Assembly (NCBI GenBank): GCA_031417555.1
Contig: JANOVV010000085.1
Span: 25,794 to 89,793, forward strand
From: JADKIH01 sp031417555
GTDB lineage: Bacteria; Bacteroidota; Bacteroidia; AKYH767-A; 2013-40CM-41-45
Reading direction: 5' to 3'
Length of the DNA: 64,000 bases
Below the pieces are notes generated by a model. The model was given only the letters and a program-made list of their open reading frames with translations, ran no database searches and was not told the DNA's origin. Shown here piece after piece: positions 26,846-36,021 of the stretch (the stretch's first letter is position 1; each line of letters begins with the position of its first letter). The position numbers and the translations under genes are program-made.

Positions 26846-27319
26846 ATGTCCCATTCCAATCCATTTATGCAAGAAGCCATTCGACTCTCTTTCGAGACGA
26901 TGCGAAATAATACAGGTGGACCTTTTGGTGCTGTAATCGTAAAAGACGGAAAAATTATTGCCAGAGGTTTCAATAAAGTTGTTTCGACAAATGATCCGAC
27001 TGCACATGCAGAAGTTGTAGCTATCCGTGAAGCATGCAAAGTGTTGAACAATTTTCAGCTGAGCGGTTGTGAATTATACACAAGTTGTGAGCCGTGTCCA
27101 ATGTGCATGGCTGCCATTTATTGGGCCCGACCCGATAAAGTTTATTATGGAAATTCAAAAACCGATGCAGCCCAAATTGGTTTCGATGATGATTTTATCT
27201 ATCAGGAAATAGCATTACCATACTCTGAAAGAAAAATTCCTATTTTAAGAATAATGGAAAATGAAGCTTTGGAAGCGTTTAAAGAATGGTCCAATAAAAA
27301 TGATAAAGTACGCTATTAA
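26846..27319 (+). CDS. guaD: Guanine deaminase (CDA-like nucleoside deaminase family)
   Basis: 157 residues. The zinc-binding deaminase motif has H54-A-E56 in TAHAEVVAIREA and C84/C87 in PCPMCMAAIYWA. GGPFGAVIV and the C-terminal tail with IPYSERKIPIL-like text and EWSNKND fit the small cytidine-deaminase-fold guanine deaminases with a swapped C-terminal segment, rather than TadA, though TadA-like tRNA deaminase remains possible. It converts guanine to xanthine. Starts at ATG immediately after the heptad array. Confidence 0.85.
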   Translation: MSHSNPFMQEAIRLSFETMRNNTGGPFGAVIVKDGKIIARGFNKVVSTNDPTAHAEVVAIREACKVLNNFQLSGCELYTSCEPCPMCMAAIYWARPDKVYYGNSKTDAAQIGFDDDFIYQEIALPYSERKIPILRIMENEALEAFKEWSNKNDKVRY

Positions 27320-27346
27320 GTTTTAGATTTTATTTTTACAAAATAT

Positions 27347-27395
27347 CATTAACTAATATACAATAACGAATAACCATTAACTATTAACCAATAAC
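27347..27395. repeat. Heptad array, NNWTAAC flavour (seven units)
   Basis: CATTAAC, TAATATA, CAATAAC, GAATAAC, CATTAAC, TATTAAC, CAATAAC in perfect 7-bp register. It ends 18 bp before the ispE start codon and is the reverse-complement flavour of the yajC upstream array. Confidence 0.85.
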
Positions 27396-27413
27396 TAATC
27401 TTCCACATTAAGG

Positions 27414-28247
27414 TTGCTATCATTCCCCAATTGCAAAATAAATCTTGGTTTGCATGTTACAGAAAAGCGTGCAGATGGTTTTCATTCTATTGAAACAATT
27501 TTAATCCCTGCTGATTGGCAGGACATTCTCGAAATTGTTCCGGAAGAAAAAGAATCAAGTGACATAGATATAAAATGTACTGGCATACGTCTTTTTGGTA
27601 CAAAAGAAAAAAATTTATGTCTTCGTGCTTATAAACTGCTTGCACAGCATTACAATCTTCCATTGGTTAAAATGCATTTACACAAGATAATACCGGTTGG
27701 CGCAGGTTTAGGTGGCGGTTCATCAGATGCTGCACATACTATAATGATATTGAATAAAATTTTCAAATTGAATATTAGCGAAAAAGATCAGGAAAACTTC
27801 GCCAGCCAATTAGGTAGTGATTGTTCTTTTTTTATCCGTAATAAACCTGTACTCGCAACGGGAAAAGGTGAAATTTTTGAACCCGTTAAAATAAAATTAA
27901 AAAATATTTTCTGCGTTATTGTAAAACCAAGAATACATATTAGTACATCAGAAGCTTATTCATGGATTAAACCCGCAAAAAGAAGCACCTCACTTAAAGA
28001 TCTGATACAGCAACCAATTTCCGATTGGAAAAATTCGATTGAGAACGATTTCGAAAAAGTCGTTTTTGTAAAATATCCGACAATAAAAAATATTAAAACA
28101 AGGCTTTACAAACTAGGAGCAGTTTATGCGTCAATGTCTGGCAGCGGTTCAGCTGTTTATGCTCTTTTCAACGAAGAAAAACATCTCAATACATATTTCA
28201 GAAGCAGCACTGTTTGGAGCGGTACAATGAACTTTGGGGCAAAATAA
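27414..28247 (+). CDS. ispE: 4-diphosphocytidyl-2-C-methyl-D-erythritol kinase
   Basis: 277 residues, GHMP kinase fold. Substrate region FPNCKINLGLHVTEKRADG with GFHSIETIL, ATP-site PVGAGLGGGSSDAA and C-terminal VYASMSGSGSAVYALF. It phosphorylates CDP-methylerythritol in the non-mevalonate isoprenoid pathway. The start is TTG at 27414: an in-frame TAA at 27396 precedes it with no ATG or GTG between, and the family begins at this point. Confidence 0.93.
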   Translation: MLSFPNCKINLGLHVTEKRADGFHSIETILIPADWQDILEIVPEEKESSDIDIKCTGIRLFGTKEKNLCLRAYKLLAQHYNLPLVKMHLHKIIPVGAGLGGGSSDAAHTIMILNKIFKLNISEKDQENFASQLGSDCSFFIRNKPVLATGKGEIFEPVKIKLKNIFCVIVKPRIHISTSEAYSWIKPAKRSTSLKDLIQQPISDWKNSIENDFEKVVFVKYPTIKNIKTRLYKLGAVYASMSGSGSAVYALFNEEKHLNTYFRSSTVWSGTMNFGAK

Positions 28248-28255
28248 TAAGGACT

Positions 28256-28320
28256 TAGTCTTTAGTCTGGATTATAAAGTATTTTAAGATATAATACTTG
28301 AACCTTTTAACTAAAGACTA
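28256..28320. terminator. Inverted repeat between convergent genes
   Basis: TAGTCTTTAGT (28256-28266) pairs with ACTAAAGACTA (28310-28320) over a 43-bp loop, between the ispE stop and the end of the AAA ATPase gene; the right arm runs into the last codons of the latter. It has the same inverted-edge layout as the heptad arrays. A terminator role is likely but the loop is long. Confidence 0.45.
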
Positions 28321-29805
28321 TATACGTCCCTCCTGCCCCTGATTAAATACAGAAGTAAAAAGATCTCTGAATCTCAAACCGCTTATCAGATTATTTTTAC
28401 TCAACAATGAATATTCTGCCAGACCATGTAATAGAAACTCCATTAACAATAACTTTTCCTCTCCTTTTATTTTCGGGAAATATTTCTTAAGAGCGTCTTC
28501 AAGTCCGGGAACAGATGTCAAAACTTTACCATAATCTTTATTCGACATATCGTTTAATATATCAGCTTCATTTCCGGAAGAAAACCATTCAATGATTTCC
28601 AAAAACGGACTAACTTCCTTTTTCTTTTTTAACTTCTCAGGATCAGGAAAATATTTAAGAAACTGACTTCTTATAGCTTTACTAATAAGATTTTGGGCTA
28701 CAATTAATGATCCTTCCTGTTCACCTTCATAAACAAGTTCAATCTTGCCTGTAATTGATGGAATCACACCCCAAAAATCTGATATGCGAATAAAAGTTTT
28801 ATCCTCATTATTCAACAACATCCTTCGTTCTGCCGCACTGAAAATATTTTCATAAGCAGATATTGTCAGTCGTGCAGATACACCGCTTTTAGGATCGATA
28901 AATTCATTGCTTCTGGCTTCAAATGAAATCTGTTCCAAAAGGTCTTCAATTAGTTTATGAGAAGTTATTTTTTCTTTTTGATCATCGGAAAGCAAAGCTT
29001 CCTGTAGTGTAATTTCTTTAGAGGTTTCTATATCCTTTGGATAATGTGTCAGGATCTGGCTTTCAATTCTGTCTTTCAAAGGTGTTACAATTGCTCCCCT
29101 GTTGGTGTAATCCTCAGGATTGGCAGTAAAAATAAATTCAATATCCAAAGGTAAACGCAATTTAAATCCGCGAATCTGAATATCTCCTTCTTGTAAAATA
29201 TTAAACAATGAAACCTGAATTCTCGCTTGCAAATCAGGAAGTTCATTTATAACAAATATTCCCCTATGAGAACGCGGAATTAATCCAAAATGAATTACTC
29301 TTTCATCGGAATAGGGAAGTTTTAAACTTGCAGCTTTTATTGGATCAACATCGCCAATTAAATCTGCCACAGAAACATCAGGTGTTGCCAGTTTCTCTGT
29401 GTAACGTTCATCCCTGTGCAACCAATCAATTTCAAGATTATTGCCTTTATCAAGAATAAGTTGTTTACCTGCCTTTGATACAGGGTTTAACGGGTCTTCA
29501 TTTAATTCAGATCCTTTTATTACTGGAATATATTCATCAAGTAATTGAGTCATCAATCGAGCTATCTTAGTTTTGGCTTGTCCACGCAATCCTAAAAATA
29601 AAATATTATGGCGCGAAAGCACTGCACGCTGTAAATCCGGAATTACTGTTTCATCAAAAGCTTTTATTGATTCAAAAAGTTTTTCCTTCGCTTTCAATTT
29701 AATAATAAGATTCTCTCTTAACTCCTCTTTTATACTTCTGGTTTTATAACCGGAAGATTTGAGTTCACCAAGGGTTTTAATTTTTAATAATTTTTCAGGA
29801 GTCAT
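28318..29805 (-). CDS. AAA ATPase, magnesium-chelatase/MoxR-like
   Basis: 495 residues. The P-loop region NILFLGLRGQAKTKIARL is a variant Walker A (GLRGQAKT). Further features are a long lid loop, VFVINELPDLQARIQVSLFN (Walker B area, ELPD), LPLDIEFIFTANPEDYTNRG (sensor 1) and PLKDRIESQILTHYP. This matches Mg-chelatase I-like ATPases that work with VWA-domain proteins; no chlorophyll genes are nearby, so chelation is unlikely. It follows the VWA gene in the same direction (143 bp gap). Probable role: ATP-driven remodelling with the VWA partner; target unknown. Confidence 0.83.
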   Translation of the reverse strand: MTPEKLLKIKTLGELKSSGYKTRSIKEELRENLIIKLKAKEKLFESIKAFDETVIPDLQRAVLSRHNILFLGLRGQAKTKIARLMTQLLDEYIPVIKGSELNEDPLNPVSKAGKQLILDKGNNLEIDWLHRDERYTEKLATPDVSVADLIGDVDPIKAASLKLPYSDERVIHFGLIPRSHRGIFVINELPDLQARIQVSLFNILQEGDIQIRGFKLRLPLDIEFIFTANPEDYTNRGAIVTPLKDRIESQILTHYPKDIETSKEITLQEALLSDDQKEKITSHKLIEDLLEQISFEARSNEFIDPKSGVSARLTISAYENIFSAAERRMLLNNEDKTFIRISDFWGVIPSITGKIELVYEGEQEGSLIVAQNLISKAIRSQFLKYFPDPEKLKKKKEVSPFLEIIEWFSSGNEADILNDMSNKDYGKVLTSVPGLEDALKKYFPKIKGEEKLLLMEFLLHGLAEYSLLSKNNLISGLRFRDLFTSVFNQGQEGRI

Positions 29806-29811
29806 ATATTA

Positions 29812-29832
29812 GTTAATGGTTACTTGTTAATT
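29812..29832. repeat. Short heptad array (GTTAWNN flavour, three units)
   Basis: GTTAATG, GTTACTT, GTTAATT, in 7-bp register, 7 bp from the start of the AAA ATPase gene. It reads in left-edge orientation. Confidence 0.6.
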
Positions 29833-29948
29833 TTAATAGATAAATTTATTAGTCATTTCAGCTAGTCGATTATTTATTATCATTTTTATCACTATAATTA
29901 ATCTTCTCCACGTTCATCATTCTTATTATAATCATCGGTAATAAGTGG

Positions 29949-31043
29949 TTATATTTTTTTCCTTCTATTCTTCTCAAAATCTTCCAAAACATATTCTCCT
30001 AATCCTTGAAGAGATGTATAAAAAGCCTTTCCGGAATTTGCTTCTGTAAATTCGTGAATAAACGACCGAAGGTATTCGTCTTCAGCAACCATAAATGTTG
30101 TAATCGGAATCTTTAGTTTACGACAAGAAGAAGCAAGATTAAGGCATTTATTTACAATCTTTCTGTCAAGTCCAAAACTGTTTTTATAGAGTTGATTTCC
30201 TTCTCTCATACAACTGGGTTTACCATCGGTAATCATGAAAATCTGCTTATTCGGATTTTTTCTACGTCTCAAAAGATTCATTGCGAGTTCTAATCCGGCA
30301 ACAGTATTAGTATGGAACGGGCCTACTTTAAGATATGGCAGATCTTTTACTTCTATCAACCAGGCATCATCGCCAAAAACTAAAACGTCTAAGGTATCTT
30401 TGGGATATCTCGTTTTTATTAATTCTGCCAGTGCCATGGCAACTTTTTTCGCAGGTGTAATCCGATCTTCGCCATACAATATCATTGAATGCGAAATGTC
30501 AATCATTAAAACTGTTGATGTCTGAGCTTTAAATTCTTTCTCACGAACAACCAGATCTTCTTCCATCAAAGCAAATTCTGAAATTCCGTGATTTACCTGA
30601 GCATTCTGAATCGATTCAGTCATAGCTACCTGATCAGGAGAATCACCAAATCTAAATTCGCGTAAGTCACTCGTCAAATCGTCTCCATTACCTGTATATC
30701 GGGTCGCATGATTCCCTTGCTTCGATTTTTTTAATTTTCCAAAAATTTCTTCCAGTGCATTTCTGCGAATGGTTTGTTCTGTTTTAGGAGTAATTAAGAA
30801 TTGACCATTTGTACCATTTTCTTTAATATAACCTTTACTTTTAAGGTCATTTATAAAATCGGCCATTGTATAAGCCTCATTAGTCAGCTTATATTCACGG
30901 TCAAGTTCATTAAGCCATTCCATTGCCTCATAAACATCTCCTGATGTATAATTAAGCAATTGCATGAAAAGATTGAAAAGTTTGTCGAAAGGACTTTGAT
31001 TGTCATCTTTCGGTAAATGTTTCCCGAAGCGGTATCCAAGCAT
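29949..31043 (-). CDS. VWA (von Willebrand A) domain protein
   Basis: 364 residues. The C-terminal VWA domain (about 170-364) starts STVLMIDISHSMILYGEDRI with the MIDAS DxSxS, continues with a Thr in the loop HTNTVAGLELAM and IFMITDGKPSCM. The N-terminal part is helical with LYNLFMQLLNYTS-like text. It pairs with the downstream AAA ATPase in the MoxR/VWA manner, in which the VWA protein binds metal and the client. The C terminus is basic (KNRRKKI), as in relatives. Confidence 0.85.
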   Translation of the reverse strand: MLGYRFGKHLPKDDNQSPFDKLFNLFMQLLNYTSGDVYEAMEWLNELDREYKLTNEAYTMADFINDLKSKGYIKENGTNGQFLITPKTEQTIRRNALEEIFGKLKKSKQGNHATRYTGNGDDLTSDLREFRFGDSPDQVAMTESIQNAQVNHGISEFALMEEDLVVREKEFKAQTSTVLMIDISHSMILYGEDRITPAKKVAMALAELIKTRYPKDTLDVLVFGDDAWLIEVKDLPYLKVGPFHTNTVAGLELAMNLLRRRKNPNKQIFMITDGKPSCMREGNQLYKNSFGLDRKIVNKCLNLASSCRKLKIPITTFMVAEDEYLRSFIHEFTEANSGKAFYTSLQGLGEYVLEDFEKNRRKKI

Positions 31044-31193
31044 TTATTAAAGCTGATATTTTTTTCAAAAGTACAAAAATCAATACAATCTTATTCAATT
31101 AAAATCGGTAGCTGATAAAATATAATAATTTAATGACAATCAATTGCCAATTTACTTACCTTTCATACCGGGCAAAGAAATCGAAAATACTAA

Positions 31194-34100
31194 TTGGAAA
31201 CCCTGAAAATATACAAATCTTCCGCCGGTTCGGGCAAGACTTATACTCTAGTTCTGGAGTATTTAAAATTAGTCCTTTTACACCCGGAAGAATATAAATC
31301 TATTCTTGCAATTACTTTTACGAACAAGTCGGCGGAAGAAATGAAAAACCGCATTATCGAAGCACTTGTTTCATTAAGTAATGATGAGGAAAGTTCTATT
31401 CGAACAATTTTATCTGAAGAATTACCAAAAATCGACATTACTAAAAAAGCCGGAAAGGCTTTACAAAATATTCTGCACGATTATACTTCATTTTCGGTTT
31501 GTACAATTGATAGTTTTTTTCAACGTATTCTTCGTGCTTTAGCCCGTGAAATCCATTTACCATTGAATTTACAAGTTGAAGTTGAACTTGATGATGCTAT
31601 TCTGGATTCAACTGATCGCCTTTTGAAAGAAGTTGGAGTTGACAAAGAATTAACTGAATGGATGACTCAACTCGCTCTTCAGAAAATGGATGATGACAAA
31701 GGCTGGAATCTTGAGAAAGATATTGAAACAGTCGCGAAAGAACTTTTTAAAGAAGAAAGGAATAATGCAAAAATACTTACACGAGAAGAAATTCATAATA
31801 ATTACAAAAAATTAAAATCTACAAAAATTAGTTTTGAAAAGAAAATGAATGAATTTGGTGAGAATATGCTTCTGCAAATTCAAAATCATGGACTTTCAGT
31901 GGCAGACTTTTCTTATGGATCAAAGGGTGTTGCCGGCTATTTTGAAAAAATATGCTCCTCTTCAAATCCTGATAATTATAAACCAAAAGTAAGAGTATTG
32001 GAAGCATTGGTCGATCCTGAAAAATGGACTACAAAAAAAAGCAATGCACGAAATAATATTCTAGGGATTGCCGAACATAAATTAATTCCACAATTAAAGT
32101 TGATTTTAAGTTTTGTTGATTTAGAGTACAAAAATTACATGACTGGTATAGAGATTCTTAAAAAAATATTTCTATTTGGAATTGTCAATGATCTTCAAAA
32201 AAAAATCACAGAATACAGGAATGAAAATAATGTAATTCTTTTATCAGATACTACACAACTTTTGAGTAATGTAATCCATGAAAGTGATGCTCCCTTTCTA
32301 TACGAGAAAACCGGAAACAGGTATAAGCATTTACTCATCGACGAATTTCAGGATACAAGTATTTTGCAATGGAAAAATCTCCTTCCGTTGATTGTTAACG
32401 CTCTTGGCAGCGGTTTTATGACCTTGGTAGTCGGCGATGCAAAGCAATCCATTTATCGGTGGCGCGGTGGAAACATGAACTTACTTTTAAGTGACCTTTT
32501 TTCCGACCTAAAACAATTTAAGTCAATGATGAAAGAAGAAGTTCTTTCAGTAAATTACAGAAGTAAAAAAAATATTGTAGAATTCAATAACAACTTTTTC
32601 AAAAATGCTCCAATACTTGCCAATGAAGGTGTAGGAATGAATAATTTTATTCCACTTTCTCTTGCTTATGGCAACGACCTAATGCAAAATACTTTTCATA
32701 AAAATGATTCAGGCGGATATGTAAAAATTCAATTTTTAAAAAATAATTTAAACGAAGAAGAAACCGAAACCGGTTGGAAAAAAAATGCATTCGCAGAAAT
32801 GCTTCATTCAATCAAAGATCTTTTAAATAAAGGATATCAATATAAAGATATTTGCATTTTAGTGAGGAAAAATAATGATGGTAATGATATTGCGAACAGA
32901 CTTTTTCAAAATGGCATAGAAGAGGTAATTTCCCCTGATTCACTATTGATAAAAACATCTCCAAGAATAAGTTTTATAATAAATATTTTTCGATTTTTAA
33001 GCGACAACAGAAATACTATAGCCCGTAGTGAAATCATATATTATTACAGAAGATACATTCTAAAAAATATTGATGATAACTGGCATCAATTATTTGAGGA
33101 TCATAAAAAAAGTGGTATAAAGAAAAAAACACAGACTACCCGATTAAAAACAAAACCTCAACCACTTTTTGAAGGGTTGGAAGAAAATGCTTTTAACCAA
33201 TATCTTCCTGAATCTTTCACATCCCATCTTTCTTCTTTGGGAAAATTACCAATTTATGAATTAGGCGAACAAATCATCCGAATCTTTAAACTCAATGCCG
33301 TACAAGATTCATACATTCAAAGACTATTAGATCTCATCCTTGAGTATACAACGAAATCAAATAGTAGCCTCGAAGGTTTTCTAAATTTTTGGGATACTTC
33401 TCGTAAAGCTATAAATTGCTCGGTCATTGTACCGGGAAATACAAATGCACTAAAGATAATGACTATTCACAGTGCAAAAGGATTGCAATTTCCGGTTGTA
33501 ATGATACCTTATACCGAATGGCCTTTATTACCGAAATCAAATGAAATAAAATGGATGGATACTGTTAATACTCCTTACGAAGACCTGGGTAAAACAGCAG
33601 TTTTGACAAGTGCACGGTTACGTGAAACATATTTTTGTGAAGAATATATCAATGAAATTAATCAAACTGTCATTGATAATCTTAATTTATTATATGTCGC
33701 ATTTACGCGTGCAGAAGATAAATTGTTTGTAAGCTGCCTTGAAGATAATGAAAAGGATCTCAATTCAATTTCTAAACTAATTTTTAGAACTTGTAAACTA
33801 ATCAATCCGGAATTTAATAATGGTGTTTTTGAAAATGGAACAAATGAAAATCGTACCCAAGATTCAAGTAAAAAAATTTCAAAAATAAAAACAGAACAAC
33901 TTTCTTACTATCCTACTTCATCCTGGCAGGAAAAAATGTCATTGACAACACATTCCGTAAATCTTTTAGCATTGTTGAATGAAAAACAAATGTCAAAAAT
34001 TAATTACGGAATACTTGTCCATGCTGTATTGGCTGGAATCAATGAAAAATCTGAAATTGATTCCACCATTGATAAAATAATTTTCGACGGATTAATTAAT

Positions 34101-34418
34101 CAGGAAGAAAAACATTTTCTGAAAAAGGAAATTGCCGAAATAATGGCTGTTCCGGAAATCCAGGCATTTTATGATGAAAGTTATGAAGTACTTTCAGAAC
34201 GAGAGCTTATACTTACAGATGGAGAAGTTCTCCGCCCCGATCGGGTAATAATAAAAGATAATATTGCTACCATAATAGATTTCAAAACCGGAAAAAGAGA
34301 AAAAAAACATCTGGAACAGGTAATTCGCTATGCCGATATATTAAAAACAATGAATTACAATTCCGTAAATGCTAAAATTATTTATCTGTCCGAAAGATTG
34401 GTAATTAATGTCACATAA
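31194..34418 (+). CDS. UvrD/RecB-family helicase-nuclease (AddA-like)
   Basis: 1074 residues. Helicase motifs: Walker A YKSSAGSGKTYTLV, AITFTNKSAEEMKNRI, LIDEFQDTSILQW, VVGDAKQSIYRWRGG, VNYRSKKNI, MTIHSAKGLQFPVVMIPY and LLYVAFTRAEDKLFVS. The C-terminal nuclease has RPDRVIIKD, ATIIDFKTGKREKKHLEQV, a PD-(D/E)xK-type core with DxK and downstream Q. This is the RecB/AddA layout for double-strand break resection. No AddB-like gene is adjacent. Start TTG at 31194 is forced by an immediately preceding TAA. Confidence 0.9.
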   Translation: METLKIYKSSAGSGKTYTLVLEYLKLVLLHPEEYKSILAITFTNKSAEEMKNRIIEALVSLSNDEESSIRTILSEELPKIDITKKAGKALQNILHDYTSFSVCTIDSFFQRILRALAREIHLPLNLQVEVELDDAILDSTDRLLKEVGVDKELTEWMTQLALQKMDDDKGWNLEKDIETVAKELFKEERNNAKILTREEIHNNYKKLKSTKISFEKKMNEFGENMLLQIQNHGLSVADFSYGSKGVAGYFEKICSSSNPDNYKPKVRVLEALVDPEKWTTKKSNARNNILGIAEHKLIPQLKLILSFVDLEYKNYMTGIEILKKIFLFGIVNDLQKKITEYRNENNVILLSDTTQLLSNVIHESDAPFLYEKTGNRYKHLLIDEFQDTSILQWKNLLPLIVNALGSGFMTLVVGDAKQSIYRWRGGNMNLLLSDLFSDLKQFKSMMKEEVLSVNYRSKKNIVEFNNNFFKNAPILANEGVGMNNFIPLSLAYGNDLMQNTFHKNDSGGYVKIQFLKNNLNEEETETGWKKNAFAEMLHSIKDLLNKGYQYKDICILVRKNNDGNDIANRLFQNGIEEVISPDSLLIKTSPRISFIINIFRFLSDNRNTIARSEIIYYYRRYILKNIDDNWHQLFEDHKKSGIKKKTQTTRLKTKPQPLFEGLEENAFNQYLPESFTSHLSSLGKLPIYELGEQIIRIFKLNAVQDSYIQRLLDLILEYTTKSNSSLEGFLNFWDTSRKAINCSVIVPGNTNALKIMTIHSAKGLQFPVVMIPYTEWPLLPKSNEIKWMDTVNTPYEDLGKTAVLTSARLRETYFCEEYINEINQTVIDNLNLLYVAFTRAEDKLFVSCLEDNEKDLNSISKLIFRTCKLINPEFNNGVFENGTNENRTQDSSKKISKIKTEQLSYYPTSSWQEKMSLTTHSVNLLALLNEKQMSKINYGILVHAVLAGINEKSEIDSTIDKIIFDGLINQEEKHFLKKEIAEIMAVPEIQAFYDESYEVLSERELILTDGEVLRPDRVIIKDNIATIIDFKTGKREKKHLEQVIRYADILKTMNYNSVNAKIIYLSERLVINVT

Positions 34419-34539
34419 TCTACCAAATACACTCAACTATTAAAATAAATAAGTATATTTAATTTGTAAAAAAATTAAATTATTTTTATCAAAAATTGTA
34501 AAATTAATCAGACGATAAACTATCAACTAAAATAAAAAA

Positions 34540-35304
34540 ATGGGATTTCTAGATTCTTTGATGTCAAAAAACAAATCAGTTCAAAATATTCCTTTAAGTT
34601 CTCCAGTAAAATTCTCTTGTGATCCCTTAAAAACGGAAGCTATTGTAGAGCTCTTAAAAACTTCAAAAGAGAAAAGAGACGAAAATTGGAGAACTTCTTT
34701 TTTTGAAATTATTCTAACTGCCAGCTTCCCCGAGAGCATACCACAAATAATATTTGGTGCCGACTCTTTCCCTTATTTTGTTCTTAAAACAATTGAAAAC
34801 CATAACCCATTCGAATCTTATTGCATTAAAAATATGCAAGAAAATATTTTACTGAAAAGAGGAATCGGAGTAGTAATTAATCCTGATGGAAATGATGCTG
34901 ATTGGACATTTTCATATGGTGATATATTGAATCTGAAAATTAATAATGAGTTTATTACAAAATCCAATTATAAAATTCATCAGAGTCCGGAATTACTAAA
35001 AAATAAAGATGATTTTCATATTGTTAAACTATCTGAAAATCATCTACCCGGCAATACACGATTATTTCTTAAAAATTATTTACAAAAAATAGGTGTTAAA
35101 AAACCAAAATTTTTGGTAATACAAAGGCCGGACAATAATCCCTTTGTTCCCGAATTAATTTTCAATTTATTTGCAGAAGATCTTTCCTCAATTAATGAAC
35201 TTAATCAATACATTAATCGTTTGGCTTGGTATTTACCAAAACATTATATTATTTCCACACTCTCAAAAAACTCAGATCTATTAAGTAATTTCGAGGTGCT
35301 ATAA
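34540..35304 (+). CDS. Uncharacterised protein
   Basis: 254 residues, no signal peptide or membrane helix. I do not recognise the family. It starts MGFLDSLMSKNKSVQNI, has SFFEIILTASFPES and a run of alternating hydrophobic positions; the middle carries GIGVVINPDGNDADWTFSYG. Weak resemblance to SseB-like proteins was considered and not accepted. ATG start; 120-bp AT-rich gap upstream after the helicase gene in the same direction. Confidence 0.5.
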   Translation: MGFLDSLMSKNKSVQNIPLSSPVKFSCDPLKTEAIVELLKTSKEKRDENWRTSFFEIILTASFPESIPQIIFGADSFPYFVLKTIENHNPFESYCIKNMQENILLKRGIGVVINPDGNDADWTFSYGDILNLKINNEFITKSNYKIHQSPELLKNKDDFHIVKLSENHLPGNTRLFLKNYLQKIGVKKPKFLVIQRPDNNPFVPELIFNLFAEDLSSINELNQYINRLAWYLPKHYIISTLSKNSDLLSNFEVL

Positions 35305-35445
35305 CCCGATTACCTAAAACAATTAAAACAAATTCATGCGAAATTATATCATGTATTAATTATCAACAGAATATTATTCCGCATGAATATATTTTAACAT
35401 AAAGAAAAAATTTAAATAAATTTTCAAAAACATTGAATTACCAAA

Positions 35446-35805
35446 TTAGCTTTGGTAAACTTCTTCCATAGTATCAACAACAATTTCTGGTAATGGTCCT
35501 TTTGGAGGATTTTTCAAATCTAAACCATGAATCTCCTTTACTTCTTTAACAAACCAATTAGTAAATTCATCATTAGAAGATGCAAAATTTTTGAATGCAT
35601 TTTCAGGATCATTACCTTCCAAAGTTACAACAATCATATCACCCATAGGTGTTGATTGAAAAAATGTCCGTTCATGAACATTAAGTTTCTTGCGCGATTT
35701 AATGAAATCCGCATTACGTTTACCATTTAATTCATTGATAAACTTTTTGAACATCGGAGTTTTTCCGGGCAGAATAGGAACTGCCATTGCAAATAGCTTT
35801 TTCAT
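35446..35805 (-). CDS. Small conserved hypothetical protein (DUF6176-like)
   Basis: 119 residues, soluble. The pattern of a beta-strand start (LFAMAVPILPGK), helices with MFKKFINELNGKR, then TPMGDMIVVTLEGNDPENAF resembles dimeric alpha-beta barrel proteins (antibiotic-monooxygenase-like fold). No catalytic residue can be named. Start ATG. It lies alone between plus-strand genes. Confidence 0.6.
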   Translation of the reverse strand: MKKLFAMAVPILPGKTPMFKKFINELNGKRNADFIKSRKKLNVHERTFFQSTPMGDMIVVTLEGNDPENAFKNFASSNDEFTNWFVKEVKEIHGLDLKNPPKGPLPEIVVDTMEEVYQS

Positions 35806-36021
35806 TTTTTTATGGTTTAAAAATTAACAATTAAAATTATATATAAATTTTCCGAATATTACAAATGTTTAAAAATAAATTTTACTTATTGTTTTACTAA
35901 TAAGAAAGAAAGTAAATTTAAATAATAATTTATATGGAAATGATTAATTGTTTGGTTAATAATCAAATGTTGTATGAAAACTTATTTTCACTTTAAGTTT
36001 TTTAAAATATTATATCTTAAA

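Noticed and set aside
29880..29948. In-frame continuation PLITDDYNKNDERGED after the VWA stop
   Set aside because: A short open stretch after TAA; family members normally end at the basic RRKK tail, so no support for readthrough.
34540..35304. SseB-like assignment for the 254-residue protein
   Set aside because: Only vague resemblance at the N terminus; no conserved core could be aligned by eye.
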